From Dipylidium caninum (lineage: Eukaryota; Platyhelminthes; Cestoda; Cyclophyllidea; Dipylidiidae): a stretch of DNA of 64,000 bases. A program made the position numbers and the translations under genes. Under the pieces are notes generated by a model. It was not told the DNA's origin and made no database searches. It worked only from the letters and a program-made list of their open reading frames with translations. The stretch lies in NCBI GenBank assembly GCA_017562135.1, contig QEYB01000003.1:558001-622000 (forward strand). Reading direction: 5' to 3'. Of this stretch, positions 11,693 to 23,596 are shown one piece after another (positions within the stretch are counted from its first letter, which is position 1; each line of letters opens with the position of its first letter).

Positions 11693-12203
11693 CTAAAAAT
11701 ATTCACAAATATTTAAAACGCATACAGCCTTCTTCATGTGTTCATAAACGGAATTTTCCTCTTTCATTTTCAGCATTAGAGATTTAAGTTCATTTTCGAT
11801 AGATTTAGTCTTTTCAATAGACTTTGCCGCGACATATTCCAGGAACTGTGAACGCAGAGATCGTTGTAACTCAAAGAAGGTAATTGCACGCCTCGTGATA
11901 TCTAGTATAACCTCTGGTGATTGTCCAGCAAGGATAAGTGATTTAAACCGGTCGGATGGTTGTAAATCAACCTAATCAACAATACATTCTGCGCAGTTAT
12001 CACAGTACCTCAATGAAATCATTCAAATTCCTGTCAAGCTGAGTATTGCATGCGGGACAATTGGAGCGGTTTTGGCCGGCTTCTAAGTTAGGACCATGAG
12101 ACAGGCAAAATATGTGTTGGCAAATCGTAACAATAGCCGTTTCAACCAACGGTTGCCTGCACTTCCTGTAATTACATGCTAACTCAATTTCGCGCGATAT
12201 CAT
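11279..12203 (-). CDS. CCNB1IP1: CCNB1IP1/HEI10-like RING E3 ligase
   Basis: The coding sequence is the minus strand of 12009-12203, 11726-11971 and 11279-11692: 284 residues in three phase-0 exons, close to the 277 of the human protein. CCNB1IP1 (HEI10) is a nuclear RING ubiquitin/SUMO-type E3 that helps choose meiotic crossover sites and was also described as a cyclin-B1 interactor. The first exon carries the unusual RING CNYRKC, then CQHIFCLSH, then CPACNTQL. The second has the family signature LILAGQSPEVILDI followed by a long Lys/Glu-rich coiled coil. The third continues the coil and ends in a Ser/Arg-rich tail. The start at 12203 gives MISREIELACNYRKC, the same spacing as in human; the open frame continues upstream but looks non-coding. 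The two introns are only 37 and 33 nt. The gene diverges from RPE. Confidence 0.93.
11726..11971 (-). CDS. CCNB1IP1: CCNB1IP1-like gene, coiled-coil exon
   Basis: It starts after TTGATTAG with VDLQPSDRFKSLILAG and ends at AAGKAxx-type coil sequence before a GTATGC donor. It encodes 82 residues, nearly all family core and coiled coil. Confidence 0.9.
12009..12203 (-). CDS. CCNB1IP1: CCNB1IP1-like gene, RING exon
   Basis: Start ATG at 12203-12201, donor GTACTG. It holds the whole RING finger and ends in phase 0 after NDFIE. Confidence 0.9.
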
Positions 12204-12379
12204 GAGGCAGTGTCGTCCAAAAGTAAGCCCTCCATAAGACGCGGTTAAGCGTATGACGCGAACAAAAATCCATGACAAATAACCAAAAGGAAAAATAGGC
12301 AACTGGTAAAAAATTATTATTCTCGTGTGTCAAATACGAAGTCTCGAGAATTACTAACGTTGCTGCTAAGAGGTAACGA

Positions 12380-12395
12380 GACAGCCATATTGGTG
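12380..12395 (-). promoter_or_regulatory. CCAAT box with YY1-like motif upstream of the CCNB1IP1-like gene
   Basis: In the sense of the minus-strand gene this reads CCAATATGGCTG: a CCAAT box running into an ATGGC core, about 190 bases before the start codon. Its role is inferred from position. Confidence 0.35.
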
Positions 12396-13652
12396 CGGAA
12401 ACATATTGCGTGCCACGTAGAGGTATCGAATAATTCTACTTATATAAGTGTGACTCTTCACTCGTATGAGTATTTGTATTTTGAAGGTACGCGGCTGAAA
12501 CGATAGTTTGGGCATGAACTTTTATAACTTCGGAAATGAGAATATAGATACAATTAAAACAGAAAATAACATCTTGGCAAATGGAATGCCGATAATGGAC
12601 TTGTGCAATTTTATTGTTAACCAGCTGTTTTTCGTTTAAAGTGATAGTAATGGGCCCATGACTAACGCTGAATGTTTATTAACGTCAGCGATATTCAGGC
12701 TACTCTATCCCGTATGTTATAGAATGAAGGCGCTGAAAAAGGGAGATCTTTCTGCTATAGGGCCCGGCCAAAAGACAAATGTTCGATAACACTAGACATT
12801 TTTACTGTCACCTATTTTATTCCGAGGTATTTATCATGGCAGCTCATAAAGGAAACTGGGGGTCTCGCGTATCTCGGCCAATATTAGCACGAAGGTCCTG
12901 CATAAACTACAGTCAAGAAATATTTTTCGTCCACCAAATTCAGATTTCCGTCCGATTGATGTTGAATTGGTGACTAAAATTTTTGGCATGTTTACGTAGA
13001 ACAAATGCAAGCAAGCGCTGGTTATCACGAAAAATACCTAAATCACAAAAAAGTAATAGTACAGACGTGTATTTTTTTGAGGACTTCTCGTTGGCTATAT
13101 GACATGAATCGAAACGTTCGTATGTCTCGAGGTATATAGAGTATCGGGCTACTCCCGTACCTAGGACGCATTACTAAATATGACAATGTTAAATCTGGAG
13201 GTATGAACACAGTCGAATTCCATTTTCGCTACGAGACGAGTTGTATCTTTGGGGCCCTTGAGAAGTCGTTAACAACACAATTCAATTAACACACGCACTA
13301 TTTAAGTCATACTAACGGTAAATTAATTTTGGGAAAGCTTTTACATTTTGAAATATGAAGATTATTTTCTTATTTAAAATATGCTGACTCAATTACTCAA
13401 GGTCAGCCTCTGGTGTGCAATTGCTGCCTCTTTGATGTCGGCTGGTTAGTCCCTGTTTACGTCATTGCTATACTTCGTGCACACGTCTTTTTTAAAATAC
13501 TCTCAATTAACGAACTATGCTATTCTGTATGTATAAGCAGTCAATGAATGCAAATTTCATGGTAGTTTACACGAGAGTACAGCCTCCTTTATGATTGGTA
13601 TTCGACATCAAAATGTGTATCCACTACTTAGGTCTTAAAACCTTAAGATAGG
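12396..13652. other. Spacer between divergent CCNB1IP1-like and RPE genes
   Basis: AT-rich DNA without a convincing exon. It must hold the promoter of RPE and perhaps an upstream RPE exon. Confidence 0.5.
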
Positions 13653-13952
13653 ATGTCTATATTCCTGGTTTGTCTTCTAGATGACCGTGAAATCCACTCA
13701 AATGGCGCCCATTTGCCATGTTCTAGTCGAGTGTGGATAGGGCCATCAGTACTGAACGGCGATCTTTCATCTCTTGCCGACTTGTCCACGAAGCTGATTA
13801 GTTCAGGCGCGGACTACCTTCACCTAGATGTTATGGACGGTCATTTCGTGCCGAATATCACCTTTGGCCATCCGGTTGTGTCATGCTTGAAACCCAAGTT
13901 ACCATCCGGCACTTTTTTGGATCTCCACATGATGGTTTCGAATCCTGAAATG
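13653..13952 (+). CDS. RPE: RPE exon 1 (start uncertain)
   Basis: It encodes IGPSVL through MMVSNPEM, with the first three active-site residues. The ATG at 13653 is the first in frame, but the acceptor-like CTTCTAG ending at 13680 may mark the real exon start. Confidence 0.8.
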
Positions 13953-15674
13953 GTTACGACGCACTTAGTATTATGCATATACCACACGAGTATAGGGCCA
14001 TTTAATTTTGGGATTTTTTTTCGTTTTAATATAAGTTAATTTGGCCTGATATTTTGATATTCTTGATGTCTCGCGTCTGAACTTGTCAACTGTAAATGTT
14101 CTACATGAGATTTTAGTGCTTTCTCTTTCGAGTTGTATTTTAAACCTTTTAGTTTCTCGTCTTTATATACCGCGTAATAACTGATGCTTAGAGTTGCTCG
14201 CAACGAAAGTAATTAAGATCCTACTTTTATCTGAAACGACTTCTGTACTGACCTTAAGCCATAGGTTCTGCCTACCTCTTGACACTCAGCCTCTGGTTTC
14301 GTTAAAATTCCAATAGGGTGTACCCCATTTTGACCTATAACCCCCATGAATTGCTATAAGACGCATTGTTTCAAAAAGCTGTTGTTTCGTTCGACCCTTA
14401 TTTAACCTACTATAAGGCTTCTCAGAAACAACCTTTTGTGCTGTATAACCCAAAATCACTTGGATTGGGCTGTGATTTACAATTAACCGATATAACCTCG
14501 TGTGATGTCATCCTATTTTTGGTCTGACGATGTATGCATGTTTTATAGTGGATTGAAGGCATGCAACAAGCTGGCGCTACCCAGTACACCTTCCATCTTG
14601 AGGCTACTGATGACGTCAAGCGATGTATTCGAAAGATTCGGGAAGCTGACATGAGAGTTGGTTGCACTTCTAGATTATTTAACTCGTTAAATTAAAAACC
14701 CCATTAGGCAACTGCATTATTTGTCATCTCTAGTTTTCCTCTCATATCACTGCCTTTTATTTTGAACTGATCTAGGTGGGTCTGGGAATCAAGCCGAAAA
14801 CAGCCGTCGAGGAAGTCTTTCCCTATGTTGATTTGGTGGACATGATTCTTGTGATGACTGTTGAGCCAGGTTTCGGTGGTCAAAGTTTCATGGTGGACAT
14901 GATGCCGAAGGTGTGCCTTCCAACGTACGGTTGACATCAATTTCTGCATCTCTTCAGAAAAACTATTGTGTTTTCAGCCTTATCTCCTCTCTTTATATTT
15001 CCGTATTCAACATGGTCAAACCAGCTTGAAAGTGTTTTCCTATCACTTGATGATCGTTAATATTTTTCTCCAGGTGAAGGCTCTTCGCGAAAAGTATCAC
15101 AATCTAAATATTGAAGTTGATGGTGGAGTTGGTCCGAAGACAATTCGTGCATGCCTTGAGGTACGTAAACTCTTTCGTAAATAGATTTCACGAGTCTCCA
15201 CGATTACTCTCAAAGTAAACAACTGGTATTATGTATACCAAACTGCCATACGTCATAATTGTCCACATTCTGTGTGGTTAGGCATCTGTGCTTTGATAAC
15301 AAGGTCTTTATCAGGTTTTCTTCACATTGGAAAGATGTATTTTTATACATACAAGTTAGCGGTTGAACTTTAGTCATCGAGACTGTTTTCGCTTTATTGG
15401 TTGATCTCATTGGTTCTCTGCTTATTTTCGCATATTCAACCGCCTTTTAATTTATGAGGACGCCAGCTTAGGTTTTGTGATCTTCCATTCTGGCAGAGGC
15501 CTCATTAACCAGGAATGATGCTTAAAAGTATATGTTACTGACACATAAAAAGTAGGCTGTCTATGCCCTTTGCAGAATGGTGCCAACATGATCGTCTCGG
15601 GGAATGCAATAACGGGAGCTGATGATCCAGCAGCTGTCATACGAAGTATGCGTTCCGTCGTTGCAGAATTATAG
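13653..15674 (+). CDS. RPE: Ribulose-5-phosphate 3-epimerase
   Basis: Exons 13653-13952, 14549-14656, 14776-14910, 15074-15160 and 15576-15674 join in phase 0 to 242 residues (human about 228). The enzyme interconverts ribulose 5-phosphate and xylulose 5-phosphate in the cytosolic pentose phosphate pathway as a metal-dependent TIM barrel. The metal and catalytic residues are visible: His57 and Asp59 in [14 protein letters not shown], His92 in LDLHMMVS, and the Asp of IEVDGGVGP in exon 4. The phosphate-binding part includes [11 protein letters not shown] and [11 protein letters not shown]. The first 28 residues have no counterpart in known RPE. Two acceptor-like sequences, ending at 13680 and near 13729, make it possible that the true start lies in an unseen upstream exon. 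The E1 and E2 donors are weak (GTTACG, GTTGGT), but the protein joins are unambiguous. Confidence 0.95.
14549..14656 (+). CDS. RPE: RPE exon 2
   Basis: It starts after GTTTTATAG with [20 protein letters not shown] and ends at ADMR before GTTGGT. It keeps the family's [12 protein letters not shown] motif. Confidence 0.92.
14776..14910 (+). CDS. RPE: RPE exon 3
   Basis: It starts VGLGIKPKT and ends SFMVDMMPK, including the phosphate-loop motif [11 protein letters not shown]. Confidence 0.95.
15074..15160 (+). CDS. RPE: RPE exon 4
   Basis: It begins after TTTTTCTCCAG and contains [10 protein letters not shown] with the catalytic Asp. The donor is GTACGT. Confidence 0.95.
15576..15674 (+). CDS. 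RPE: RPE exon 5 and stop
   Basis: It starts [18 protein letters not shown] after CTTTGCAG and ends VVAEL with TAG at 15672-15674. Confidence 0.95.
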   Translation, partial: NGANMIVSGNAITGADDPAAVIRSMRSVVAEL

Positions 15675-15702
15675 ATTCATCAACGTAACGTTTCTTTATC
15701 TC

Positions 15703-15708
15703 AATAAA
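15703..15708 (+). terminator. AATAAA polyadenylation signal of RPE
   Basis: The canonical signal lies 28 bases after the RPE stop codon. Confidence 0.75.
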
Positions 15709-18700
15709 ATTAGCGGTTTTCAGGTTTTAGTATTAAACTAGCATCAAATCGGTGCCCTCTCTCATGCTTACAACATGAGAATGTGGAAGTTCCGCAGTTA
15801 TACAGGAATTCACTCGGTAATGTTAGCGATTGTTTCATTTTTCATTCTTGGTGAAGTGATTGGGTGCTGTCGGTTATTCTCCTAGGGTCCAAATGTGTTC
15901 TAGAGAGGCCAAGACTGCTCAATTTTTCCCCAAAATGGTCATTCATTAATTGTGCTCGAGAAATAATAGTTACATTTCTGTAAGTCCGTAGATTTTACCA
16001 TATGAAGTGGTTAGGATGTATTCAGTATACGTCTTTTGGGATTCGTTGGTTGACCGAATATGTTCCTTGAAACAGAGTGTTTGTTTTGGCGGCAATTTAC
16101 GTGAGTCCTCTGTCAAGAGGCTGGGTCTTGTGCATCTGATGTTCGTCGGTGGTTCTACCTTAGAGGCATGCCCAGAGACAGTCTCTAAAATGATAAGGCA
16201 TGGGCGCTGGCGTGTGGGACGGAGTTTCAATACCCATCTCCCCTCTGACCAAGTCGGTGGAGGTAGTGTAATGAAACCGTAATACTTTCACTTTGTATTA
16301 AATCATTGCCTGTAGAGTTTTCCACTGTTACATCGTCCCCGTTTCTTCTAAAATGGGATGGCCGGCGAAGTATGAGGCTGAAATCCAAATGCGAATTTAA
16401 GAAAAGCGCGAATCAATTGACTTATACGAGCGTGTTGAACAAATGGGGGCTGAAGTATGCCCGAAAATGTAGCTAACGGTCTGCAGGTGCGGCTCTGCCA
16501 ATATGGTGATCGCCTTTGTGGATACTTCTTCATCGTCACCGAGCCGCCCTCCGGCCACTGACGCCTTTTATCGCCGACCAGCTTTACCCCTAACTTGCCT
16601 CTTCGCGTTCACTAGGGCTCAATCTCGACTAGGTAACAGGAAGAAGAAATTTAATTTTGAGGTCATAATTCTATTGCGACAACCTGAAGTGGTTCAAACG
16701 TTCTAAATCGCGATTTAATATCTCCAGTGAGGTCGGTTGGCGTGGAGGGAAAGGGGTTAATTAATCCGAGCTTTCGCACGCTCCGTGTGTGCATGCGGCC
16801 TATCGCGTGGTGTTGCAGGCTATTGTAGAGGGGATGATAAGAGCGTTTATCAGCCGAATGTTGACGGGCCGGGGGATTCGGGTGTGCCCGGGTCCGTCGT
16901 GGTCGCCCGGTGCCACGTCCGCCCGCCGTGTCACGTGGCGCTCGCGCGATCGTCGTCGGGCCGTGCAGTCTGGAATCAATGACGCTCCGCCGTGCGTCCT
17001 TGTCGTAGTCGTCGCTGCCTCGTATAGTGTCTCGACTGGGCGCGGACTTTGTCGGCCGAAAGTTAAGGTGCGCTCGAGTTACACAAATGAGGACAGCCCG
17101 CATAGTCTGGGACTGAAGTAGCAGGCGTGCCATGCTTACAGCGACACCTATTTTATGAATTATGCCGAGCCGTGAAGTCGACGGAAAAGTCACTTGTGAG
17201 CCATCTTTTTTGACCAAACTGACACCGTTTTATGGCCTGAAGTAAACAGGTCGTTTTTAGCCTAAGAGCTGAACCAGCAACACTCGACGTGCAAGGACAC
17301 TGAAGTCGTAAAGGTAATTCTCAGATGGGTCTGTCTTTCCCACACTTACATGTCATTCTATCCTAAAAATGGTATAGTATTATTATACCAATGTCTACTT
17401 TGTGTCACTGTTGTAGTCACAGACGACAACTTGACAAAAGCCGTAAGTTGTTACGCCTCCTGGCCTATTTGCAGACGCGGGCAGAATGTAGGCGCTGCGA
17501 GGGCGTGGAGGAGACAGTGCATTTTGTGAAGCTGCTTCGTTGGCGCCTTCTTTTGTTCAGCCACTGAATGTTCGCAGCGATCCTTCGAGATCCAGGGCAT
17601 GGATCGGCAGGGTATAGTTCGACCGCGCGGACGCATCGCGCTCAATTTTTCACTACAACCTGTCACTTGCAGCGAGCTCATATCAGCAACCACATGGGCA
17701 GGAGATTTGGTGGTATTGTCGCCGAGGCCTCTCGCGCCGCGTAAACTCCATTCCTCTTTAGTGAAAGTACCGAGATTGAGCATAGAACCTAAATCCGTTG
17801 TTGTAACACCGAGACGTCCATGCCGCACCGTGGTACGCCAACGTGAAGGCATGAGGCAGAGGCAAGCGTGGTTAGGCGAATGGAGTTGGGTCGACCGAGT
17901 TAATTTGGGACAAGCTCGAGCTCGCATCGGCAACTTGCCCAGGGTTACGTTAAATGAGCTGCGTTTCCCACGACATCGTTCAAATAACACATCTGTGAGG
18001 CCTTTTTGAAATGGCGGGGGGAGGAAGCGAGCTTACACTTGCCAAACCACCTAAACCTGAAAGTGTCCAGCATTAGGCTGACAATTTCAGACAAATTTGA
18101 CACTGACACGGTGTAGCACCACAATGCTCGTCCCAGTTAAATGCACAACATGGCGCTGGGGCTGTCTGGCACCAGTGTTGAAAATACAGCTGGAGGACAA
18201 GTGCAGATGACCCATTATTTCTCTCTCAAAGTCCACCAACTCGACGAGTCGGGCCAGGCTGCAGACGGTTCAGGCAGCGGGATGGCGACGAGGCTGCTTC
18301 CTCGTGTGCGCACGAGTGGGGACCAGGCGTTCTGGTCCTTGCTGGCCACGAGGCCTCGTGGCCTAAGGCAGATAGCGCCGACGGTGTTACGCGTTTCCTT
18401 ATAGCTCTCTGCGTCGCAAGGCCTCAAGTCTCCGGAGCAGGAGGCTCAGGTACGGGAACAACTGTTATTGGTCTTGTAGGCATCAGTCACTCGAAAAGGA
18501 CTGAACATCCTCTGCCCTCTAATATCACCCTACTCAGAGCTCTGTGCTCACAGTAACAACGCGAAGAGGTGATGCTGCTGGGCCACACACGGCGACGGCA
18601 TAATTAAAGTTCAGGAACGACTTCCATACCGGAAAGTTGTTAGGGCCTTCCTTTGTCGTCTTGCCAACGGCATCACCAATGGGTTGCAAGGTGAAACTGG

Positions 18701-20271
18701 CTGCACTGGCGGTGGCGGAGGAAAGCGCTTCCCTCGGGTGACAGACGATGGGCGGCGCGTTCAGTAGATAGCGAATCCGGACTGGTGGAGGCACAGGCTG
18801 ATTTTGATAAGAGACTCCGCCTGGAAGACGCTTTACGGGAGAGTTCTCACACTGTGCAAAATAGCTATATGTCCGCAGTTCAAAATTATACCTGTTTATT
18901 CTTCCACGAGGCTTAACTGGCGCGCTGTGGCATCGTCCACCGTTCCCGATGATACCCACCAAGGTACTACGAGGACTCAGAGGGTGCGAGGGGCAACGCG
19001 GGGTGAGCTCGTGCTGACCAGACTGTCACACGGTGCCTCAGGGATACGCAAAGTGCCTTCATGCGTGATGACTAAGTGTGCCACCGCCCAGTCGACCACA
19101 CGGAACCCCCAGTGGCGAAAGATCGACCCTCCGCCTAGGCTGCGTGGCCCCGCAACCTATACACTGTGCTCTTCTCTTCTCCCTCCACCGGCCCCGTGTG
19201 ACCGCCTACCACGCAGCCTCGAACTACTACGAAGGTACATACACTTTTAAGAGAATGTGACACTTCCAAAGGAGACACTCTTTTCCCTCTGGATCACATT
19301 TAAAAACTGACCTCTCACTGGTGCCAACTTTTCCAACTCGCAATTCACTCACCGGTAATACTTAAGTGTCAAATTAGCTCAGCGTTCACTTCCACGAGAA
19401 GCATCGTCCATGAATTTGGCACTTCTGTCGTTGCCCAGAGGATACGAGGCCTTTGGGCGGCGAGGGGGACGGCTGAGGGGAAGTGTCGGCTGGATGCCAC
19501 CGAGCCTGAAAGGAGAGGCCAGGGCGAGTGCCGTTGCCAGGCTACCGAAATGAAGCCACCACCTCAAGTGGGTTTCACAGATGCCCTGCTAATTAACTTG
19601 AAAGCACAAGAATTTTCATTCGACCCAAGTTTTAGTTTTTACGTCCACACTTGTAGAGACGGCCGAAAAAATTGGCCGCAGGGCGAAGAGAGTCAAAGGA
19701 TGCAGCAAAGATTCCTTTTCATTTGGATTAAACTGGATAAAAGCACAAAAGAGAGACCGCGGTGGTAAGTCGTTAGCATTTGTTCTAGCAGAAAAGAGGA
19801 GTTTAAGCCGACTCGCTCGCCCCAACCCTCGCGATAGCCTCCAATTTTGGCCATGCCTTGTAACAAGGTGAAAAGATGCCATTTTTACACTACCTTCGCC
19901 GTTGTGAACGCAATCGCCAGGCCTGCGAGGGTCCCCTTACGTTCTCAGTCAGAATCACCACGTCAACCGCCTCACGCATCGCCCCGTTCCGCGGTGCGAA
20001 TGGACGATGAATGCTGTCCCACTCGTCCGCCGTCCCACCACCGGACCAACTTCTTCGTGAGGCAGGCCATCGCCTGCGCCAACCAAGTGACCACCTCCAA
20101 CGAGGCTGACAATCAAATCCGTGGCACTTAGCTAAGAACTTAAAGTCTCCAGACGTTGCAATAACGCTGCAGGCGCTACAAGGCGACGCTGGAGAATGAG
20201 AGCCAGGGGTATTTGAAAGGCCGTATTTTGTAAGTGTATCAAACGCCCTTTACGGCATATGCATGTTCGTA

Positions 20272-20285
20272 TGTGTGTGTGTGTG
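20272..20285. repeat. Short (TG)n microsatellite
   Basis: Seven TG units lie in a row, next to other TG-rich sequence. Confidence 0.8.
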
Positions 20286-20489
20286 CCTGCGAGCGGATGT
20301 GGGCGTGTGATGGCAGAGGCGAGCACCACCCGGCATGGGAGTTCGCAGCTGGCGAATTATTAATGCAGGTTGGAGGACCGTGGTGGTTGGCGGGAAAGGC
20401 AGCCACCTCCACGAATGCATTCTGGAAGTTGCCAAACTAGGCCACCTCGAGAGCCCACGCGCCGAGAAGAGGACGGTTCGGTGGCAGGT

Positions 20490-20509
20490 CGGGACGGGAC
20501 GGGACGGGG
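20490..20509. repeat. GGGAC pentamer repeat
   Basis: Three to four GGGAC units in tandem, G-rich on the plus strand and able in principle to form a G-quadruplex. Confidence 0.7.
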
Positions 20510-20641
20510 CGCTCGCTGGCTTTGCGATAATGCATGACCTCGTGCCCACGCAGCACGGGATATAATTAAGCTGCTGTAACCTGGCGTTTGCATGTGCGTG
20601 CGCCCTCGTCGGTGTTTCTTCGCTCTTCTTCTGCTTCTAAG

Positions 20642-20668
20642 CCTCCTCCTCCTCCTCCTCCTCCTCCC
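20642..20668. repeat. (CCT)n trinucleotide repeat
   Basis: Nine consecutive CCT units lie in a pyrimidine-rich region. Confidence 0.85.
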
Positions 20669-23468
20669 ACGGTCGCCGTGGCATTTTTTCCCCTCAGTCA
20701 TATCGGACATCGTTTTTTAGGTCAATTTTCGTCGCACCAATCAGCAGCATTTCCGTTTCCTCCCGCTCCGCTTCCTTTTCCCGCTCTTTTGTCCGCGAAA
20801 TGTCGGACATACACACGTTTGAAGGAAGTTTGGCCTTCCATTCATGGACGAGTTTTGCCATATCCCACCACTCTATTAGCGGCTTGGGGATTCATTCTTC
20901 TCTGCAAAAGACGTTTGAATAACCCGACTTTTACCGTATCCCGCTTCGTATCCGGCGGACAAGTCCCAGTTTATTTGGGGAGTTTTATGGATTCACTTAC
21001 AAAAGCTTACAATTCAATGGGCTGGTAGCAGGCTCATAGGAGAGCGAGTAAAAATCGTCCGGCGGCTTGAGGCGAGCCACTGGTCTCGATGCTTTCGGGG
21101 AAGTGCTTCGTTGAGGTGTCAAACAGAACACGATCAGTCGGTGTGGCCCTGCGAAGAAAACTTTTACGATGCCTCGCGTCGAAGACCTCCGAACTCCTTC
21201 TTGACGTACTTTTCGTGCAAAGTCACTATGTCCATGTCTGCGAGCAAGCGGTTGTTGGGATGCGTTTGGTGCAGGTTCTATCCACTGATGAAGGTCTAAT
21301 GTTTGTTTCACTTTCCATCGAGATTGATATTCTTTCCACCCGCCAATGACCCGCAAACCATGCGCCTGAGTTACCGCCTTACTACTCGCCATGCAGTCTC
21401 CCGCCGTAACAGGAGACTGTGCCTGCCCTCTCCCGACGGGCGGAGACGATCGCGCCTGTGCGAGCCAGTCGGCCCGCCCATTGGCGGACGGCGGAAAGCT
21501 GTCTGCGTAATTGCTAAATGGGGCAGCCGCCCTCCCGAGCCCTGACAGCAGAGGCGTCAAAGTGTCCGCCGCTGCCTGCTGCTGTTGAAATACCGCCGTA
21601 GTGAAGGGCGAGGCGCTCGTAGACTGCTCAAGGTGCGAGGGCACCCCACTATTAGATTATCCTGCACAGAGGCTAAAAGACTAAACAGCAACACGTCTGT
21701 GGCTTTGGCCGGTGGGGAGTGGGAGCTCTCCTCCGCCGCGCCATTGGCCGGAGTCCACCGCGTTTCGCAATAGCACGATAGCTTAAGCTTAGAGACAGAA
21801 AATAATCAGGCATGTGGTCAAGTTAGTTGGGACTTAGCCACCTGCCTGGCGGACTCAAAGGCTTACGAGAGGTTCGACGGTTCTCTTCCTCACATCTCTC
21901 ACCGCGTAGGAGCTACAGTAGAAAACGGTGCGAAGCCCTTCTGGAACCTACACGAAGACGCTGCAACTGCCCACGGATATGAGGGAACAGCAGCACTAAA
22001 GACCGACGTCTCTGCCTGGGGAAAATATTGCTGACTGTCGGTGACAGTGCGGTACTGTGTGGTAGGGCCTCGTGTGCGTCTCTGAAGCCCGACGAAAATG
22101 GCAACTTTTTGTTGCATCACTACCGTCCATTGGAGTGAAACAATAGTCTTTTAGGGTAGGGAAACAAGGGAAATGACCTCGATGGAAGCATTTGAAAGTG
22201 CTCGACACCTCTTAGGAACGTCCTGGCGATTATTCCCAGATGCAGGTTATCAACCATAAGCGCTAGTCGCTAACCTATGGCCTCCCAAGGAGGGGAGAGC
22301 CAACACGCTATCATTGGAGGGGTGAAGGCGGTTTGGTTGGCGGCACGCATAAAACTGGCCAGTCGGGGGCCTACTGAGTTGAAAAGTGGCCGTGTTGCGC
22401 TTGACACTCTGACGATATTCGGCTCACCACCATGCTCCTTCCGGTCATTCGTATCTCATAGCATATGCGATCGGGTGGTGTAAGGGCCCTGTGTACAACG
22501 GCCTTTAGCAAAGACAGAGGCGATAAGGGGTTGGTGGCTGGCATCCCTTCCGTAGGCCGCCGAGGCTGGACCCCTTGCGATTCTTTGGGGCGCCGCGACG
22601 TGTGGTGAAGCGTCTCGGCGCGGGTGCGGGCGGGGACAGAAGGGGCATCGGGTGAGTGAGCGGTCGTCCCGGTTACGGGCAATCGATTAGTCGATCAGCG
22701 CTCCCCGCCGCCTGAGCGCTGCTCAGCCGCACTCGAGGAGAAAAATCCAGGACCGCGCTGCCGAGTCTCACTTCTTCGCGCGATGGCGGATTCTCGCACC
22801 CCTCTCGGTTGGTATCCCCTCACTTTGTCCTCCTCTCATTTACTTGCCAACCTCCACATCTAATGCCTTTTTTGTGCTTCTCTGTGTCCTTCGAATAACA
22901 GTTTTGTCCTCTGCTTTGCGCCAATTTATATTTTCCACCAGACTCCCATTATTAATCTCTTTTCCCTCTTCGGATTCGCACAGCCTATGGGGGGGACAGA
23001 CTCACAGCAATTCGGGTCACCCTACACCAAGATGTAAGTAAAAGCTCTTGCAACCTGATCAAACACACCGCGAGTTAAAGTCGCCCCGAAATGTGGATCG
23101 CACGGCTTGTAAGCAATTGCGCTTGAGAGCTGAACAGCTTCGTCCTCGCGAATTGAAATACCTTAGCTACCAAAAAGAGATGTACTGGCATCGAGCGTAA
23201 GTCAGCTCGTCTGTCATTCTGAGATCTGTGGAGCGGAAGGACCGCAACCATTCCTCGCCTGTAATGTTTAGGCTTTCTGTGTCGTGGATCCATGTTCTCA
23301 GTGGTCTTAAGACCTCGTGGCGCCGTAATTTGATTTCTTACAGTATCCGGACGTTAGCCACTTGCCCCAGACAGAAAGAAATGCCTATTGGTGTTTTTTG
23401 GGTGCATAAAATACACCTCTGTGCTCCTAACAAATTTCCTTCAGTAATAAATGTGTTTCTATTTACAG

Positions 23469-23596
23469 AGCTGGCCTATAGGCTCTTTCAGCACCAACCT
23501 CTTTGTATGGAGGTGACGAAGTCTTTACTGCTTCCAGACGAACTTGTCGGATGCATAATTGGACGTGGAGGCTCCAAGATTAACATGATTCGTCAA
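23469..23596 (+). CDS. KH gene (+), first half of KH domain
   Basis: It starts with two bases of a split codon, then LAYRLFQHQP and the KH core VGCIIGRGGSKINMIRQ, ending in phase 0. Confidence 0.75.

Larger units (their letters stand above)
15709..23468. other. Gene-poor, mostly GC-rich stretch
   Basis: No exon with a recognisable domain was found. Several open frames above 130 residues are matched by equally long frames on the other strand, so GC content explains them. The stretch may contain upstream exons of the plus-strand KH gene. One 50-nt candidate is 22984-23033, between a pyrimidine-rich CAG and GTAAGT. I could not join it to the KH exon unless the acceptor is shifted by two bases. 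Simple repeats lie at 20272-20285, 20490-20509 and 20642-20668. A lone CCAAT lies near 20737. Confidence 0.45.

Noticed and set aside
16663..17217. Minus-strand open frame of 184 residues
   Set aside because: Arg/Pro-rich composition from GC-rich DNA, with no conserved motif and overlapping frames on the plus strand.
17451..18009. Overlapping open frames of 179 (-) and 136 (+) residues
   Set aside because: Both strands are open, composition is not protein-like, and no domain was recognised.
19982..20131. Possible exon with protein-like codon use (NFFVRQAIACANQ)
   Set aside because: No clear splice sites and no recognisable family; kept as unassigned.
20335..20450. VVVGGKGSHLHEC, resembling a KH GxxG loop
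   Set aside because: No flanking KH strands or splice sites; alternative frames are equally open.
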